Positions 32,525 through 41,003 of a stretch of DNA of 64,000 nucleotides are shown piece after piece. The position numbers were made by a program, and so were the translations under genes. Numbering within the stretch: position 1 is the stretch's first letter; each line of letters opens with the position of its first letter. The notes under the pieces were generated by a model. It was not told the DNA's origin, made no database searches, and saw only the letters and a list, made by a program, of their open reading frames with translations. The stretch lies in assembly GCF_900111005.1 (NCBI RefSeq), contig NZ_FOFV01000016.1, positions 1-64,000 on the forward strand, in the 5' to 3' direction. The stretch is from Lentzea albida (GTDB taxonomy: Bacteria; Actinomycetota; Actinomycetes; Mycobacteriales; Pseudonocardiaceae).

Positions 32525-34200
32525 CGCAGCGAGCCCTCCTCGGCGCGGGCGACCCACTGAGCGAACCGCTCGTCGGTCTCGCGCTGCGCCACGAAGTTCC
32601 GCACCACGCGCTCGACGTACTCGGGCAGTTCGGCCGCGGTGACCTTGTGGCCGCGCAGCTTCCGGCCGAAGCCCGCGTCGAGGCCGAGGCCGCCGCCGAG
32701 GTGGACCTGGAAGCCCTCGACCTGGTTGCCGCTCGCGTCCGTGACGATCTGGCCCTTGAGCCCGATGTCCGCGGTCTGGATGCGGGCGCAGGAGTTGGGG
32801 CAGCCGTTGATGTGCACGGTGATCGGCGCCGTGACGCCGTCGACGACGTCCTTGAGGTTGGCTTCGAGCTGCGTGACGAGGTCCTGTGCGCGGGCCTTGG
32901 TCTCGACGATCGCGAGCTTGCAGAACTCGATGCCGGTGCAGGCCATGATCCCGCGGCGCCACGGCGACGGGTCGACCTGCAGGCCCAGCTTCGCGAGGTC
33001 GCTCTTGAGGGTCGGGACCTCGGCCTCGGGCACGTCCAGCACGATGATCTTCTGCTGGGGCGTGAAGCGGACGCGGTTCGACCCGGCCCGTTCCGCGAAC
33101 TTCGCGACCTCGACGAGGATCGAGCCCGACACGCGGCCCGCGATCGGCGCGGCGCCGACGTAGAACAGGCCGTCCTTCTGCCTGTTCACGCCGATGTGGT
33201 CGAGCGGCCGGTCGAGCTGCTCGGGCGCGGGGCCGTCGATCATCTTGCGCTTGAGGTACTCGTCCTCGACGACCTGGCGGAACTTCTCCGGGCCCCAGTC
33301 GGCGACGAGGAACTTGATGCGCGCGCGGTGGCGCAGGCGGCGGTAGCCGTAGTCGCGGAAGACGGAGATGACCGCCTCCCAGACGTCCGGGACCTCGTCG
33401 AGCGGCACCCAGGCGCCCAACCGCTTGCCCAGCATGGGGTTCGTGGACAGGCCGCCACCGACCCAGAGGTCGAAGCCCGGCCCGTGCTCGGGGTGGTTCA
33501 CGCCGACGAACGCGATGTCGTGGATCTCGTGCGCGACGTCCTGCAGACCGGAGATGGCGGTCTTGAACTTGCGCGGCAGGTTGGAGAAGCGCGGGTCACC
33601 GATGTAGCGCTCGAGGATCGTGTCGATGGCCGGCTGACCGTTGATGACCTCGTCCTCGGAGATGCCCGCGACCGGCGAGCCGAGGATGACGCGCGGGCTG
33701 TCGCCGCACGCCTCCATCGTCGTGAGGCCGACGGCTTCGAGCTTCTGCCAGATCGTGGGGACGTCCTCGACGCGGATCCAGTGGTACTGGATGTTCTGCC
33801 GGTCGGTGATGTCCGCGGTGTCGCGCGCGTAGGTCTGCGAGATCTCGCCGAGGACCGTGAGCTGCTCCGTGGTGAGCGCGCCGCCGTCGCTGCGCACGCG
33901 CATCATGAAGAACTCGTCGTCCAGCTCCTCCGGCTCCAGCGTGGCCGTGCGGCCGCCGTCGATGCCGGGCTTGCGCTGCGTGTAGAGGCCGTACCAGCGG
34001 AAACGTCCGCGCAGGTCGGCCGGGTCGATCGAGTCGAAACCGCCGTGGGCGTAGATGTTCTCGATGCGGGCGCGGACGTTGAGCGGGTTGTCGTCCTTCT
34101 TGCTCCGCTCGTTGGGGTTCAGCGGCTCTCGGTACCCGAGTGCCCACTGCCCCTCGCCGCGACGCTGCTTGGCGCGCGGTGACGTCTGCGGCGTGGCCAT
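32521..34200 (-). CDS. sir: Ferredoxin-type sulfite reductase (siroheme, NirA/Sir)
   Basis: A 559-residue enzyme that reduces sulfite to sulfide by six electrons. Two NiR/SiR half-domains; the [4Fe-4S]-siroheme Cys are in ACTGIEFCKLAIVE and NGCPNSCARIQ. Nitrite reduction is possible in this family, but cysH/D/N and chelatase neighbours point to sulfite. Of two in-frame ATGs (34206, 34200) the second is chosen because GGAGG ends directly at the first. That Shine-Dalgarno lies in a hairpin, and a leader peptide precedes the gene, so expression is probably attenuated by sulfur status. Confidence 0.94.
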   Translation of the reverse strand: MATPQTSPRAKQRRGEGQWALGYREPLNPNERSKKDDNPLNVRARIENIYAHGGFDSIDPADLRGRFRWYGLYTQRKPGIDGGRTATLEPEELDDEFFMMRVRSDGGALTTEQLTVLGEISQTYARDTADITDRQNIQYHWIRVEDVPTIWQKLEAVGLTTMEACGDSPRVILGSPVAGISEDEVINGQPAIDTILERYIGDPRFSNLPRKFKTAISGLQDVAHEIHDIAFVGVNHPEHGPGFDLWVGGGLSTNPMLGKRLGAWVPLDEVPDVWEAVISVFRDYGYRRLRHRARIKFLVADWGPEKFRQVVEDEYLKRKMIDGPAPEQLDRPLDHIGVNRQKDGLFYVGAAPIAGRVSGSILVEVAKFAERAGSNRVRFTPQQKIIVLDVPEAEVPTLKSDLAKLGLQVDPSPWRRGIMACTGIEFCKLAIVETKARAQDLVTQLEANLKDVVDGVTAPITVHINGCPNSCARIQTADIGLKGQIVTDASGNQVEGFQVHLGGGLGLDAGFGRKLRGHKVTAAELPEYVERVVRNFVAQRETDERFAQWVARAEEGSLR

Positions 34201-34206
34201 CGCCAT

Positions 34207-34250
34207 CCTCCGGGGTTTCGAGGCGCTCGGTGCGCGTGCGAGCCCGGAGG
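34207..34250 (-). promoter_or_regulatory. RBS-sequestering hairpin before sulfite reductase
   Basis: On the minus strand CCTCCGGG (34250-34243) is perfectly complementary to CCCGGAGG (34214-34207), which holds the sulfite reductase Shine-Dalgarno GGAGG. The loop is 28 bases. An upstream GCCCGG (34284-34279) could pair instead with CCGGGC (34247-34242), freeing the ribosome site. This is the geometry of a translational attenuator. Confidence 0.65.
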
Positions 34251-34310
34251 TGCTTGTGGTGGGGGCGTCGTCAGCGCGCCGGGCGCCGACGGGAACAAAT
34301 CAGCGCGCGG

Positions 34311-34397
34311 TCATGCCGAACGACGGCACATCGCGCTGGAGACACGACGGAAGTCGACGTGGCGGCGGGCCACGAGGCGGACTCCAGTCGAATGCAT
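34311..34397 (-). CDS. Sulfur-operon leader peptide (28 aa)
   Basis: A 28-codon frame starting MHSTGVRLVARRH and ending VDFRRVSSAMCRRSA. It matches the actinobacterial leader-peptide pattern RxHxDxxRVxSAxC that I know from upstream of sulfur and cysteine genes. A Cys codon sits four codons before the stop, so ribosome pausing there could report Cys-tRNA supply. It ends 110 bases before the sulfite reductase start; an RBS-masking hairpin lies between. GAGG is only two bases from the ATG, and a -10-like box ends six bases before it, so it may be leaderless. Confidence 0.78.
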   Translation of the reverse strand: MHSTGVRLVARRHVDFRRVSSAMCRRSA

Positions 34398-34403
34398 GAC
34401 CTC

Positions 34404-34432
34404 AGTGTGCCTGCCGTCCAGAGCGTGGTCCA
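34404..34432 (-). promoter_or_regulatory. Putative promoter of the sulfur operon
   Basis: On the minus strand TGGACC (34432-34427) and CACACT (34409-34404) are spaced by 17 bases. Transcription would begin near 34397, the A of the leader-peptide ATG. The boxes match the consensus only moderately, so this rests mainly on position. Confidence 0.35.
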
Positions 34433-34500
34433 CCGCCAACCGAATGCTGAGATTGACGAGGAGGAGTTGACATCCTAGGCTGGTTTCACTCCGTAGTATT

Positions 34501-34515
34501 TCTGTCACCGACAGA
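34501..34515. promoter_or_regulatory. Inverted repeat in the hemW/sulfur-operon divergent promoter
   Basis: TCTGTC-ACC-GACAGA is a perfect 6-bp dyad with 3-base spacer, 52 bases before the hemW start. A TTGACA box (34467-34472) and TAGTAT (34494-34499) lie just upstream, though 21 bases apart. A regulator site for hemW or the sulfur operon is possible. The rest of 34251-34566 outside the leader region shows no gene. Confidence 0.4.
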
Positions 34516-34566
34516 TACATCCGCTGGCTGTGCACCGCCGATCGGGCTGTAGTGGACACTGGTGAC

Positions 34567-35775
34567 ATGCCCTCCGCACTGCCCGAAGGCGAGCCCGCGC
34601 CCGCCGACGGTTCGCTTCCCGCGTCTTCCCTCGCCGGTGTCGGCTCCCGCCCGTTCGGCGTCTACGTGCACGTGCCGTTCTGCGCGACCCGCTGCGGCTA
34701 CTGCGACTTCAACACCTACACGCCCGGCGAACTCGGCACCTCCGCCTCGCCCGAGTCGTGGCTGGAGGGCCTGCGCCGCGAACTGGACCTGGCCGCGTCC
34801 GTCCTCGGGACCGCACCGCCGGCCGAAACCGTGTTCGTGGGCGGCGGAACGCCCTCCCTGCTGGGCGCCTCGGGTCTGTCCGACGTGCTCGACGCCGTGC
34901 GCCGGTCGTTCGGCCTGGCCCCCGGCGCCGAGGTGACGACGGAGTCGAACCCGGAGTCGACGTCCCCGTCGTTCTTCGAGGGGATCCGTGCGGCGGGCTA
35001 CACGCGCGTGTCGCTGGGCATGCAGTCGGCCGCGCGGCACGTGCTGGCCGTGCTGGACCGCAAGCACACGCCCGGCCGTCCGGGAGAAGCCGCCCGCGAG
35101 GCCCGTGCGGCCGGCTTCGACCACGTGAACCTGGACCTGATCTACGGCACGCCGGGGGAGCGCCCCTCCGACCTGGCCGCGTCCCTGGACGCGGTGCTGG
35201 ACGCGGGCGTCGACCACGTGTCCGCCTACGCGCTGATCGTGGAGGACGGCACCGGCCTGGCCCGCCGCATCCGCCGCGGCGACCTGCCGATGCCCGACGA
35301 CGACGTGCTCGCCTCGTCGTACGAGATGGTCGACTCGGTTTTGAGCGGTGCCGGCTTCTCCTGGTACGAGGTGTCGAACTGGGCGACCTCCGCCGAAGCG
35401 CAGTGCCGCCACAACGTCCTGTACTGGCAGGGCGCCGACTGGTGGGGCTTCGGCCCCGGCGCGCACAGCCACGTCGGGGGCGTGCGCTTCTGGAACGTGA
35501 AGCACCCGGCCCGCTACTCGTCCCTGCTCGCCTCCGGCCAGTCGCCCGCGGCCGGTCGTGAGGTGCTGACCGCGGAGGACCAGCGCGTCGAGCGGGTGCT
35601 GCTGGAACTCCGGCTCGCGTCGGGGTTGCCGATGGACGTGCTCGACCCCGCCGGCCGCGACGAGGCCAAGCAGGCGATCGCCGACGGGCTGCTGGAGCCG
35701 TACGACGACCGCTGCGTGCTGACCGACCGGGGCCGCCTGCTGGCCGACGCCGTCGTGCGGCGCCTGCTGCCCTGA
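34567..35775 (+). CDS. hemW: Radical SAM heme chaperone HemW
   Basis: A 402-residue radical-SAM protein, formerly annotated as oxygen-independent coproporphyrinogen oxidase. The cluster motif CATRCGYC (Cys 39, 43, 46) and GGGTPSLL (SAM-binding) are intact, and the C-terminal HemN-like domain is present. HemW binds heme and delivers it to respiratory enzymes. Its place upstream of hrcA-dnaJ is conserved in actinobacteria. ATG 34567 is chosen over an in-frame ATG five codons earlier. Confidence 0.93.
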   Translation: MPSALPEGEPAPADGSLPASSLAGVGSRPFGVYVHVPFCATRCGYCDFNTYTPGELGTSASPESWLEGLRRELDLAASVLGTAPPAETVFVGGGTPSLLGASGLSDVLDAVRRSFGLAPGAEVTTESNPESTSPSFFEGIRAAGYTRVSLGMQSAARHVLAVLDRKHTPGRPGEAAREARAAGFDHVNLDLIYGTPGERPSDLAASLDAVLDAGVDHVSAYALIVEDGTGLARRIRRGDLPMPDDDVLASSYEMVDSVLSGAGFSWYEVSNWATSAEAQCRHNVLYWQGADWWGFGPGAHSHVGGVRFWNVKHPARYSSLLASGQSPAAGREVLTAEDQRVERVLLELRLASGLPMDVLDPAGRDEAKQAIADGLLEPYDDRCVLTDRGRLLADAVVRRLLP

Positions 35776-35776
35776 G

Positions 35777-35992
35777 TCAGCGGGCGCGCAGGTCGTGCTG
35801 GCTGTGCACCTCGGTGACCTGCTCCCCGCGCTTGCGGTAGGTCGCGGTGCCCCACCACAACCCGTCCTGCCTGCGCGCCTCCTCCCAGACGACGGTGCCC
35901 TCCCACCACTCGTCCTCGCTGTGGACCAGACACGGTCTCCCCGGTGCGGGACCTTCCTCATCAGGTGGCCTGAGCCACACCACGTTGCCCAC
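35777..35992 (-). CDS. Small conserved protein, unknown function
   Basis: A 71-residue Trp-rich protein (MGNVVWLRPPDEEGPAPGRP, EWWEGTVVWEEARRQDGLWW), probably a small beta-barrel. Its convergent position directly after hemW (one-base gap) and clean codon bias support coding. I do not recognise a named family; similar short proteins accompany hemW in related actinomycetes. No signal or membrane segment. Confidence 0.65.
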   Translation of the reverse strand: MGNVVWLRPPDEEGPAPGRPCLVHSEDEWWEGTVVWEEARRQDGLWWGTATYRKRGEQVTEVHSQHDLRAR

Positions 35993-36117
35993 GTTTGGAC
36001 CCTAGCGAGCGGCACCGACAAAAACAGGGCCCTGGTGGAGCACGACTTCAGAGGGGGCACGGTGTCCCCGAAGGTCTAGGTAAACTCGGGGAACGGGGAC
36101 ACGGGAGGTGAACAGCG

Positions 36118-37140
36118 GTGAACGCCGATGAGCGTCGGTTCGAGGTGCTGCGCGCCATCGTCGCCGACTACGTGTCCAACCAGGAGCCCGTCGGCTCGAA
36201 GGCCCTGGTCGAGCGGCACAACCTGGGCGTCTCGAGCGCGACCGTGCGCAACGACATGGCCGCGCTGGAGGACGACGGGTACATCGCCCAGCCGCACACC
36301 AGTGCCGGGCGCGTGCCCACGGACAAGGGCTACCGGCTCTTCGTGGACAAGCTGAGCGAGATCAAGCCGCTCTCGCAGGCCGAGAAGCGGGCGATCCGCA
36401 GCTTCCTCGACGGGGCGATCGACCTCGACGACGTCATGCGCCGCAGCGTGCGGTTGCTCGCGCAGCTCACGCGGCAGGTGGCGGTGATCCAGGTGCCGAC
36501 GTTGTCGCGCGCCGCGGTGCGCCACCTGGAGGTGCTGCCGATCACGCCGTCCCGGCTCATGCTGGTGCTGATCACCGACACGGGCCGGGTGGACCAGCGG
36601 ATCGTCGAGCTCGGGGACGTCATCAGCGAGGAGCACACGGCCCAGCTGCGCGGTGTGCTGAACCAGGCGATGGCGGGGCAGCGGCTGGCCGAGGCCAGTG
36701 CCAAGGTCGCCGAACTGCCCGACGAGGTTCCGTCGAACCTCCGCGACCCGATGCTGCGAGTCGCTACTGTGCTCATCGAGACGCTGGTGGAGCACCCCGA
36801 GGAACGGCTGGTGCTCGGCGGTACCGCGAACCTCACGCGCAACATCACCGACTTCCCGGGCTCGCTGCGGCAGGTGCTCGAGGCGTTGGAGGAGCAGGTC
36901 GTCGTGCTCAAGCTGCTGGCCGCCTCCCGCGACCCCGGTCGCGTGCTGGTGCGCATCGGCGAGGAGAACGAGGCCGCGGAGATGCGCAGCACGTCCGTGG
37001 TGTCCATCGGCTACGGCAGCCGGGACAACCCGCTCGGCGGCCTCGGCGTCGTCGGGCCCACGCGGATGGACTACCCGGGGACCATGGCGGCCGTGCGCGC
37101 GGTTGCCAACTACGTCGGTGAGATCCTGACCGGTCGTTGA
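36118..37140 (+). CDS. hrcA: Heat-inducible transcription repressor HrcA
   Basis: A 340-residue repressor. N-terminal winged helix ([72 protein letters not shown], quoted in parts: the key blocks are [15 protein letters not shown] and [11 protein letters not shown]), then a GAF-like dimer domain. It represses groEL/dnaK-type genes at CIRCE elements and needs GroEL for folding. GTG start with GGGAGG at 36103-36108. No CIRCE copy was seen in its own promoter. Followed by dnaJ after 43 bases. Confidence 0.96.
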   Translation: MNADERRFEVLRAIVADYVSNQEPVGSKALVERHNLGVSSATVRNDMAALEDDGYIAQPHTSAGRVPTDKGYRLFVDKLSEIKPLSQAEKRAIRSFLDGAIDLDDVMRRSVRLLAQLTRQVAVIQVPTLSRAAVRHLEVLPITPSRLMLVLITDTGRVDQRIVELGDVISEEHTAQLRGVLNQAMAGQRLAEASAKVAELPDEVPSNLRDPMLRVATVLIETLVEHPEERLVLGGTANLTRNITDFPGSLRQVLEALEEQVVVLKLLAASRDPGRVLVRIGEENEAAEMRSTSVVSIGYGSRDNPLGGLGVVGPTRMDYPGTMAAVRAVANYVGEILTGR

Positions 37141-37183
37141 TCAGAAACTTCTTGCACTTGAGATGAACATGAAAGCGAACAAG

Positions 37184-38332
37184 GTGGCCAGGGATTACTA
37201 CGGCATCCTCGGTGTCTCGCAGAACGCGACACAGGATGAGATCAAGCGCGCCTACCGCAAGCTCGCCAGGCAGCTGCACCCGGACGTCAATCCCAACGAG
37301 GAGGCCCGCTTCAAGGAGGTGACGGCCGCCTACGAGGTGTTGTCGAACCCCGAGAAGCGCCGCGTCGTCGACCTGGGTGGCGACCCGCTCGACTCGGGCG
37401 GCGGTGGCCGCGGTGGCGGTGACCCGTTCGCGGGCTTCGGCGGGCTCGGCGACATCATGGACGCCTTCTTCGGCGCCTCGTCCGGTGGTCGCGGGCCCCG
37501 CAGCCGCGTGCAGCCCGGTTCCGACGCGCTCATCCGGCTCGACATGACGCTGGAGGAGTGCGCCGCCGGTGCCACGCGCGAGCTGACCGTCGACACGGCG
37601 ATCCTGTGCGACCGCTGCCACGGCGCGGGCACCCAGAACAACTCCAAGCCCGTCCAGTGCGACACCTGCCACGGCCGCGGCGAGGTCCAGTCCGTGCAGC
37701 GCTCGTTCCTCGGCCAGGTCGTGACGTCCCGCCCGTGCCCGGTGTGCCGCGGCTACGGCGAGGTCATCCCCGACCCGTGCCAGCAGTGCGCCGGTGACGG
37801 CCGCACGCGGTCGCGCCGCACGATCTCCGTCAACATCCCCGCCGGTGTCGCCGAGGGCATGCGCGTGCGCCTCGCGGGCCAGGGCGAGGTCGGCCCCGGC
37901 GGTGGCCCGGCCGGCGACCTCTACGTCGAGGTCGAGGAGCACCCGCACGAGATCTTCGAACGCGACGGCGCCGACCTGCACTGCATCGTGCAGATCCCGA
38001 TGACGACGGCCGCCCTGGGCGCCACGCTGCCGCTCAAGACGCTGGACGGCGAGGAAGAGCTGCAGATCGACCCCGGCACGCAGCCCGGCACGCAGCTCGT
38101 CATGAGCGGTCGCGGCATGCCGAAGCTGCGGTCCACCGGCCGCGTCGACGGCCGCGGCGACCTGCACGTGCACCTCGAGGTCGTCGTGCCGACCAAGCTC
38201 GACGCCGCCCAGTCCGCGCTGCTGCGCGACCTGGCCGAGATGCGCGGCGAGAGCGAGCCGTCGTTGTCGCACAACGGCAAGGGCGGCGGGGGACTGTTCT
38301 CCCGTCTGCGTGCCTCGCGCGGCAACCGGTGA
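37184..38332 (+). CDS. dnaJ: Chaperone protein DnaJ (DnaJ2)
   Basis: About 382 residues, type I DnaJ: J-domain with LHPDVN (residues ~1-68), Gly-rich segment (~70-95), and four CxxCxGxG zinc repeats ([32 protein letters not shown]) before the C-terminal substrate domain. It stimulates DnaK. GTG 37184 fits the usual (M)[10 protein letters not shown] start; in-frame ATGs at 37163 and 37169 would add seven or five residues. The hrcA-dnaJ2 pair is the standard actinobacterial arrangement. Confidence 0.95.
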   Translation: MARDYYGILGVSQNATQDEIKRAYRKLARQLHPDVNPNEEARFKEVTAAYEVLSNPEKRRVVDLGGDPLDSGGGGRGGGDPFAGFGGLGDIMDAFFGASSGGRGPRSRVQPGSDALIRLDMTLEECAAGATRELTVDTAILCDRCHGAGTQNNSKPVQCDTCHGRGEVQSVQRSFLGQVVTSRPCPVCRGYGEVIPDPCQQCAGDGRTRSRRTISVNIPAGVAEGMRVRLAGQGEVGPGGGPAGDLYVEVEEHPHEIFERDGADLHCIVQIPMTTAALGATLPLKTLDGEEELQIDPGTQPGTQLVMSGRGMPKLRSTGRVDGRGDLHVHLEVVVPTKLDAAQSALLRDLAEMRGESEPSLSHNGKGGGGLFSRLRASRGNR

Positions 38333-39060
38333 CCCTGCCGGTCTTCCTCGTCGAGGCGCTGCCCTCGGGTGAGGAGTTCGTGCTCGACGGGCCGGAAGGC
38401 CGCCACGCCGCCACGGTCAAGCGCCTGCGCGTGGGCGAGGAACTCGTGCTGTCGGACGGTTCCGGTGCCCAGGTGCGGTGCTCCGTGGTGGCGGTCGAGC
38501 GCGACGCCCTGTCGTTGCGCGTCGTCGAGCGCTGGGTGGAGCCCGAACCGGCGCCGCGCGTGGTGCTCGCCCAGGCCCTGGTGAAGGGCGACCGGGGCGA
38601 GCTCGCCGTCGAACTGGCCACCGAGGCCGGAGTGGACGGTGTCGTGCCGTGGCGCGCCGCCCGGTGCATCACCAAGTGGGAGGACGGGCCGCGCGGCGCG
38701 AAAGCGTTGGGGCGCTGGCGTTCCACCGTCCGCGAGGCCGCCAAGCAGGCCCGTCGTTCCCGCGTGCCGCACGTCGACGAACCCGTGAGCACGACCCAGC
38801 TCTCCCATCGCGTGTCGTCGTCGGCGCTCACCCTCGTGTTGCACGAGAGCGCCACGGAACGGCTGGCCGACGTCCCGCTGCCGGAGTCCGGAGACGTGCT
38901 GCTCGTGGTCGGTCCCGAAGGCGGGATCACGCCCGAGGAGCTCGACACCTTGCGATCATCGGGTGCACGGATCGTCCGATTGGGCCCAACCGTTCTGCGT
39001 GCATCCACCGCCGCCGCGGTTGCTCTTGGTGCGCTCGGGGTGCTCACCACCCGGTGGTGA
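38329..39060 (+). CDS. rsmE: 16S rRNA m3U1498 methyltransferase RsmE
   Basis: A 243-residue SPOUT methyltransferase. N-terminal PUA-like RNA-binding part ([20 protein letters not shown]) and a trefoil-knot C-terminus with [18 protein letters not shown] and [18 protein letters not shown]. It methylates U1498 of 16S rRNA. The GTG start overlaps the dnaJ stop (GTGA). Last gene of the hemW-hrcA-dnaJ-rsmE run before a double hairpin. Confidence 0.95.
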   Translation: MTLPVFLVEALPSGEEFVLDGPEGRHAATVKRLRVGEELVLSDGSGAQVRCSVVAVERDALSLRVVERWVEPEPAPRVVLAQALVKGDRGELAVELATEAGVDGVVPWRAARCITKWEDGPRGAKALGRWRSTVREAAKQARRSRVPHVDEPVSTTQLSHRVSSSALTLVLHESATERLADVPLPESGDVLLVVGPEGGITPEELDTLRSSGARIVRLGPTVLRASTAAAVALGALGVLTTRW

Positions 39061-39077
39061 CCCCGATCACTCGGAAG

Positions 39078-39191
39078 ATGAACATCGAATGGATTGGCTT
39101 GACGGAAGTTGTAGCGAATCGCAGGCCGATGGGGTTACCCTGGTTTGCGGAGGGGCTGATTGGTCTATCCGGAAACGGAGTAGACGAATAG
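39078..39191 (+). CDS. Possible 37-aa micro-protein after rsmE
   Basis: A short frame (MNIEWIGLTEVVANRRPMGL ... GLSGNGVDE) between rsmE and a double hairpin. GGAAG abuts the ATG, which is too close for normal initiation. Base composition is lower in GC than the neighbours. It has no recognised domain, though LTEVVANRR faintly recalls AlpA-like helix-turn-helix ends. It may be a remnant or a real micro-protein. Confidence 0.25.
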   Translation: MNIEWIGLTEVVANRRPMGLPWFAEGLIGLSGNGVDE

Positions 39192-39211
39192 GCTCTTCCG
39201 ACCAAAGGACT

Positions 39212-39295
39212 CGCCGGACACCTCCCCCCTCGGTCCGGCGTCGGCGCCTCGCGGCGAAGCGACCCCCAGGCTTCGGACCGCGAGGCGCCCCTTTT
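39212..39295 (+). terminator. Double hairpin terminating the hrcA-dnaJ-rsmE transcript
   Basis: First stem CGCCGGAC (39212-39219) with GTCCGGCG (39233-39240). Second, a perfect 12-bp stem GGCGCCTCGCGG (39243-39254) with CCGCGAGGCGCC (39278-39289), followed by CCTTTT. The remaining gap to 39410 holds nothing else that I can recognise. Confidence 0.85.
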
Positions 39296-39410
39296 GGTTT
39301 CGAGGCCTGTTTCGCAGTTCTCGGCAGGCGGTCTGGCCTGGGACTTCGTCCTCTTCTGCCGAACCAGCGCGCTTACTGGCGAATTGTCGCCGATCACGTA
39401 AGTTCTGCGT

Positions 39411-40067
39411 GTGCAGCGAATTGCTTACGGTGACCATCCAAGCCAGTTCGGTGAGCTTTACCTTCCCGATGGCGTAGCGCAGGGTGCTGTTGTCGTCATT
39501 CACGGTGGTTTTTGGCACCAGCGCTACGGCTTGGAACTCGGACGGCCTCTCGCGGACGTCCTCGTCGCTGACGGATTCGCCGTCTGGAACATCGAGTACC
39601 GGCGGGTGGGCGGTGGCGGTGGCTGGCCGCAGACGGGCCAGGACGTGCTCGCCGCCCTCGACGCCGTCGACCTCGGACCCGTCGTCACGCTCGGGCACAG
39701 CGCCGGCGGGCACCTCGCGGTGTGGGCCGCCAAGCGCAGTGCCCGCGTGGCCGGAGCCGTCGCCCAGGCTGCGGTGCTGGACTTCACGAAGCACATCACG
39801 CCGCGGGCGTTGGAGCTGTGCAGCGAAGAGCAGTTCGCGGACGCGTCGCCCGCCGCGCTGGTGCCCATCGGGAAGCCGGTGATCTGCGTGCACGGCGACC
39901 GGGACGAGGACGTTCCCGTCGAGCAGTCGATCGGGTTCTGCGCGGCCGAGCCCCAGGCGGAGCTCGTGGTCGTGGAGGGAGCCGGGCACATGGACGTGAT
40001 CACGCCGGGCACCGAGGCCTGGGAGCGGTGCCAGACGGCTGTCCGCACCCTTGCGCGCGGCTGCTAG
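39411..40067 (+). CDS. Alpha/beta hydrolase fold protein
   Basis: A 218-residue hydrolase similar to BD-FAE/kynurenine formamidase-type esterases. VVVIHGGFWHQRYG provides the HGG(F/W) oxyanion motif, TLGHSAGGHLAVW the nucleophile Ser, HGDRDEDVP the Asp and GAGHMDV the His. Soluble. The GTG start has no Shine-Dalgarno, and a leaderless mRNA is possible. It is followed after 9 bases by a TetR gene, so a small catabolic or detoxifying unit is likely. Confidence 0.88.
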   Translation: MQRIAYGDHPSQFGELYLPDGVAQGAVVVIHGGFWHQRYGLELGRPLADVLVADGFAVWNIEYRRVGGGGGWPQTGQDVLAALDAVDLGPVVTLGHSAGGHLAVWAAKRSARVAGAVAQAAVLDFTKHITPRALELCSEEQFADASPAALVPIGKPVICVHGDRDEDVPVEQSIGFCAAEPQAELVVVEGAGHMDVITPGTEAWERCQTAVRTLARGC

Positions 40068-40076
40068 AAAGGGCCG

Positions 40077-40667
40077 GTGCCGAAGGTTGTCGACCACGAG
40101 GAACGCCGCCGCGAGCTAGCCGAGGCGGTGTGGCGGATCGTGCAGCGGGACGGGATAGACCACGCGTCCGTCCGCGCCGTCGCCGCCGAGTCCGGGTGGT
40201 CGAGCGGGTCGCTGCGCCACTACTTCCCGACGCAGGACGCCCTGCTGGGGTTCGCGATGGAGCTGGCGTACCGGCGGTTCATCACGCGGCTGGAGAAGAT
40301 CGACACCACCGCCGGCAGCCGCGAGGTGCTGCGGTCGTTCGCGCACGAGATGCTGGCGGTGGACGAGGACCGCAGGATCGAGGCCGCGGTGCTGCTGTCG
40401 TTCCTGCCGCGGGCCATGGTCGAGCCGTCGCTGCACGACCTGGAGCGCTTCGGCACGCGCGTGCTCTACGACGAGGTCGCCCGCGTCCTCGTGGCCGCGG
40501 AGGAGGCCGGTGAGCTGCGGGACGGCGTCGCGCCGATGAAGGCCGCGCGGCGGTTAATCGCGCTGATCGACGGCCTCAACATCCACCACGGGCTCGGTCC
40601 CGACGAGCTCACCGCCGCCGACATGGTCGAGGCCGTCGACCAGCAGCTGGACGCGCTCTTTGTTTAG
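40077..40667 (+). CDS. TetR/AcrR family transcriptional regulator
   Basis: A 196-residue regulator with the TetR helix-turn-helix (residues ~10-55; REL..AVWRIVQRDGIDHASVRAVAAESGWSSGSLRHYF, motif SVRAVAAESGWSSGSLRHYF) and a helical ligand domain. The gene contains a rare TTA leucine codon at 40554-40556, so translation may depend on the bldA-type tRNA and developmental stage. It follows the hydrolase gene, its likely target. GTG start. Confidence 0.9.
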   Translation: MPKVVDHEERRRELAEAVWRIVQRDGIDHASVRAVAAESGWSSGSLRHYFPTQDALLGFAMELAYRRFITRLEKIDTTAGSREVLRSFAHEMLAVDEDRRIEAAVLLSFLPRAMVEPSLHDLERFGTRVLYDEVARVLVAAEEAGELRDGVAPMKAARRLIALIDGLNIHHGLGPDELTAADMVEAVDQQLDALFV

Positions 40668-40675
40668 CTTGGGAC

Positions 40676-40993
40676 ATGTCCTGCCTGTTCTGCCGGATCG
40701 TCGACGGTGAGATCCCCGCGACGATCGTCCACGAGACCGAGACGACGCTCGCGTTCCGCGACATCCAGCCCAAGGCGCGCGTGCACGTGCTGCTCATCCC
40801 GCGCGGGCACGTGCCGAACGCCGTCGACCTGAACGGCGACCAGCTCGGCGACCTCTTCGCCGCCGCGAAGGAGGTCGCCGACGCCGAGGGCGTGGCCGAG
40901 ACGGGCTACCGACTGCTGTTCAACACCGGACCGGACAGCGGGCAGGAGGTCTTCCACGCCCACCTGCACCTTCTCGGTGGTGAGAGGCTCTAA
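40676..40993 (+). CDS. HIT domain nucleotide hydrolase (HinT-like)
   Basis: A 105-residue histidine-triad protein. CLFCRIVDGEIPATIVHETE at the N-terminus and the triad VFHAHLHLLGG near residue 95 are intact. HinT-like enzymes hydrolyse aminoacyl- or lysyl-AMP and other AMP-amidates. The gene lies upstream of phoH-ybeY in many actinobacteria; here two acetyltransferases are inserted between. Confidence 0.93.
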   Translation: MSCLFCRIVDGEIPATIVHETETTLAFRDIQPKARVHVLLIPRGHVPNAVDLNGDQLGDLFAAAKEVADAEGVAETGYRLLFNTGPDSGQEVFHAHLHLLGGERL

Positions 40994-41003
40994 CCCCTCA
41001 TCC

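Noticed and set aside
26015-34397. Nitrate/nitrite assimilation operon
   Set aside because: The reductase family also includes nitrite reductases, but cysH, cysD, cysN, a siroheme chelatase and an ssu-type importer make sulfur assimilation far more likely.
36061-36117. CIRCE element upstream of hrcA
   Set aside because: No GCACTC-N9-GAGTGC-type inverted repeat is present in this gap.
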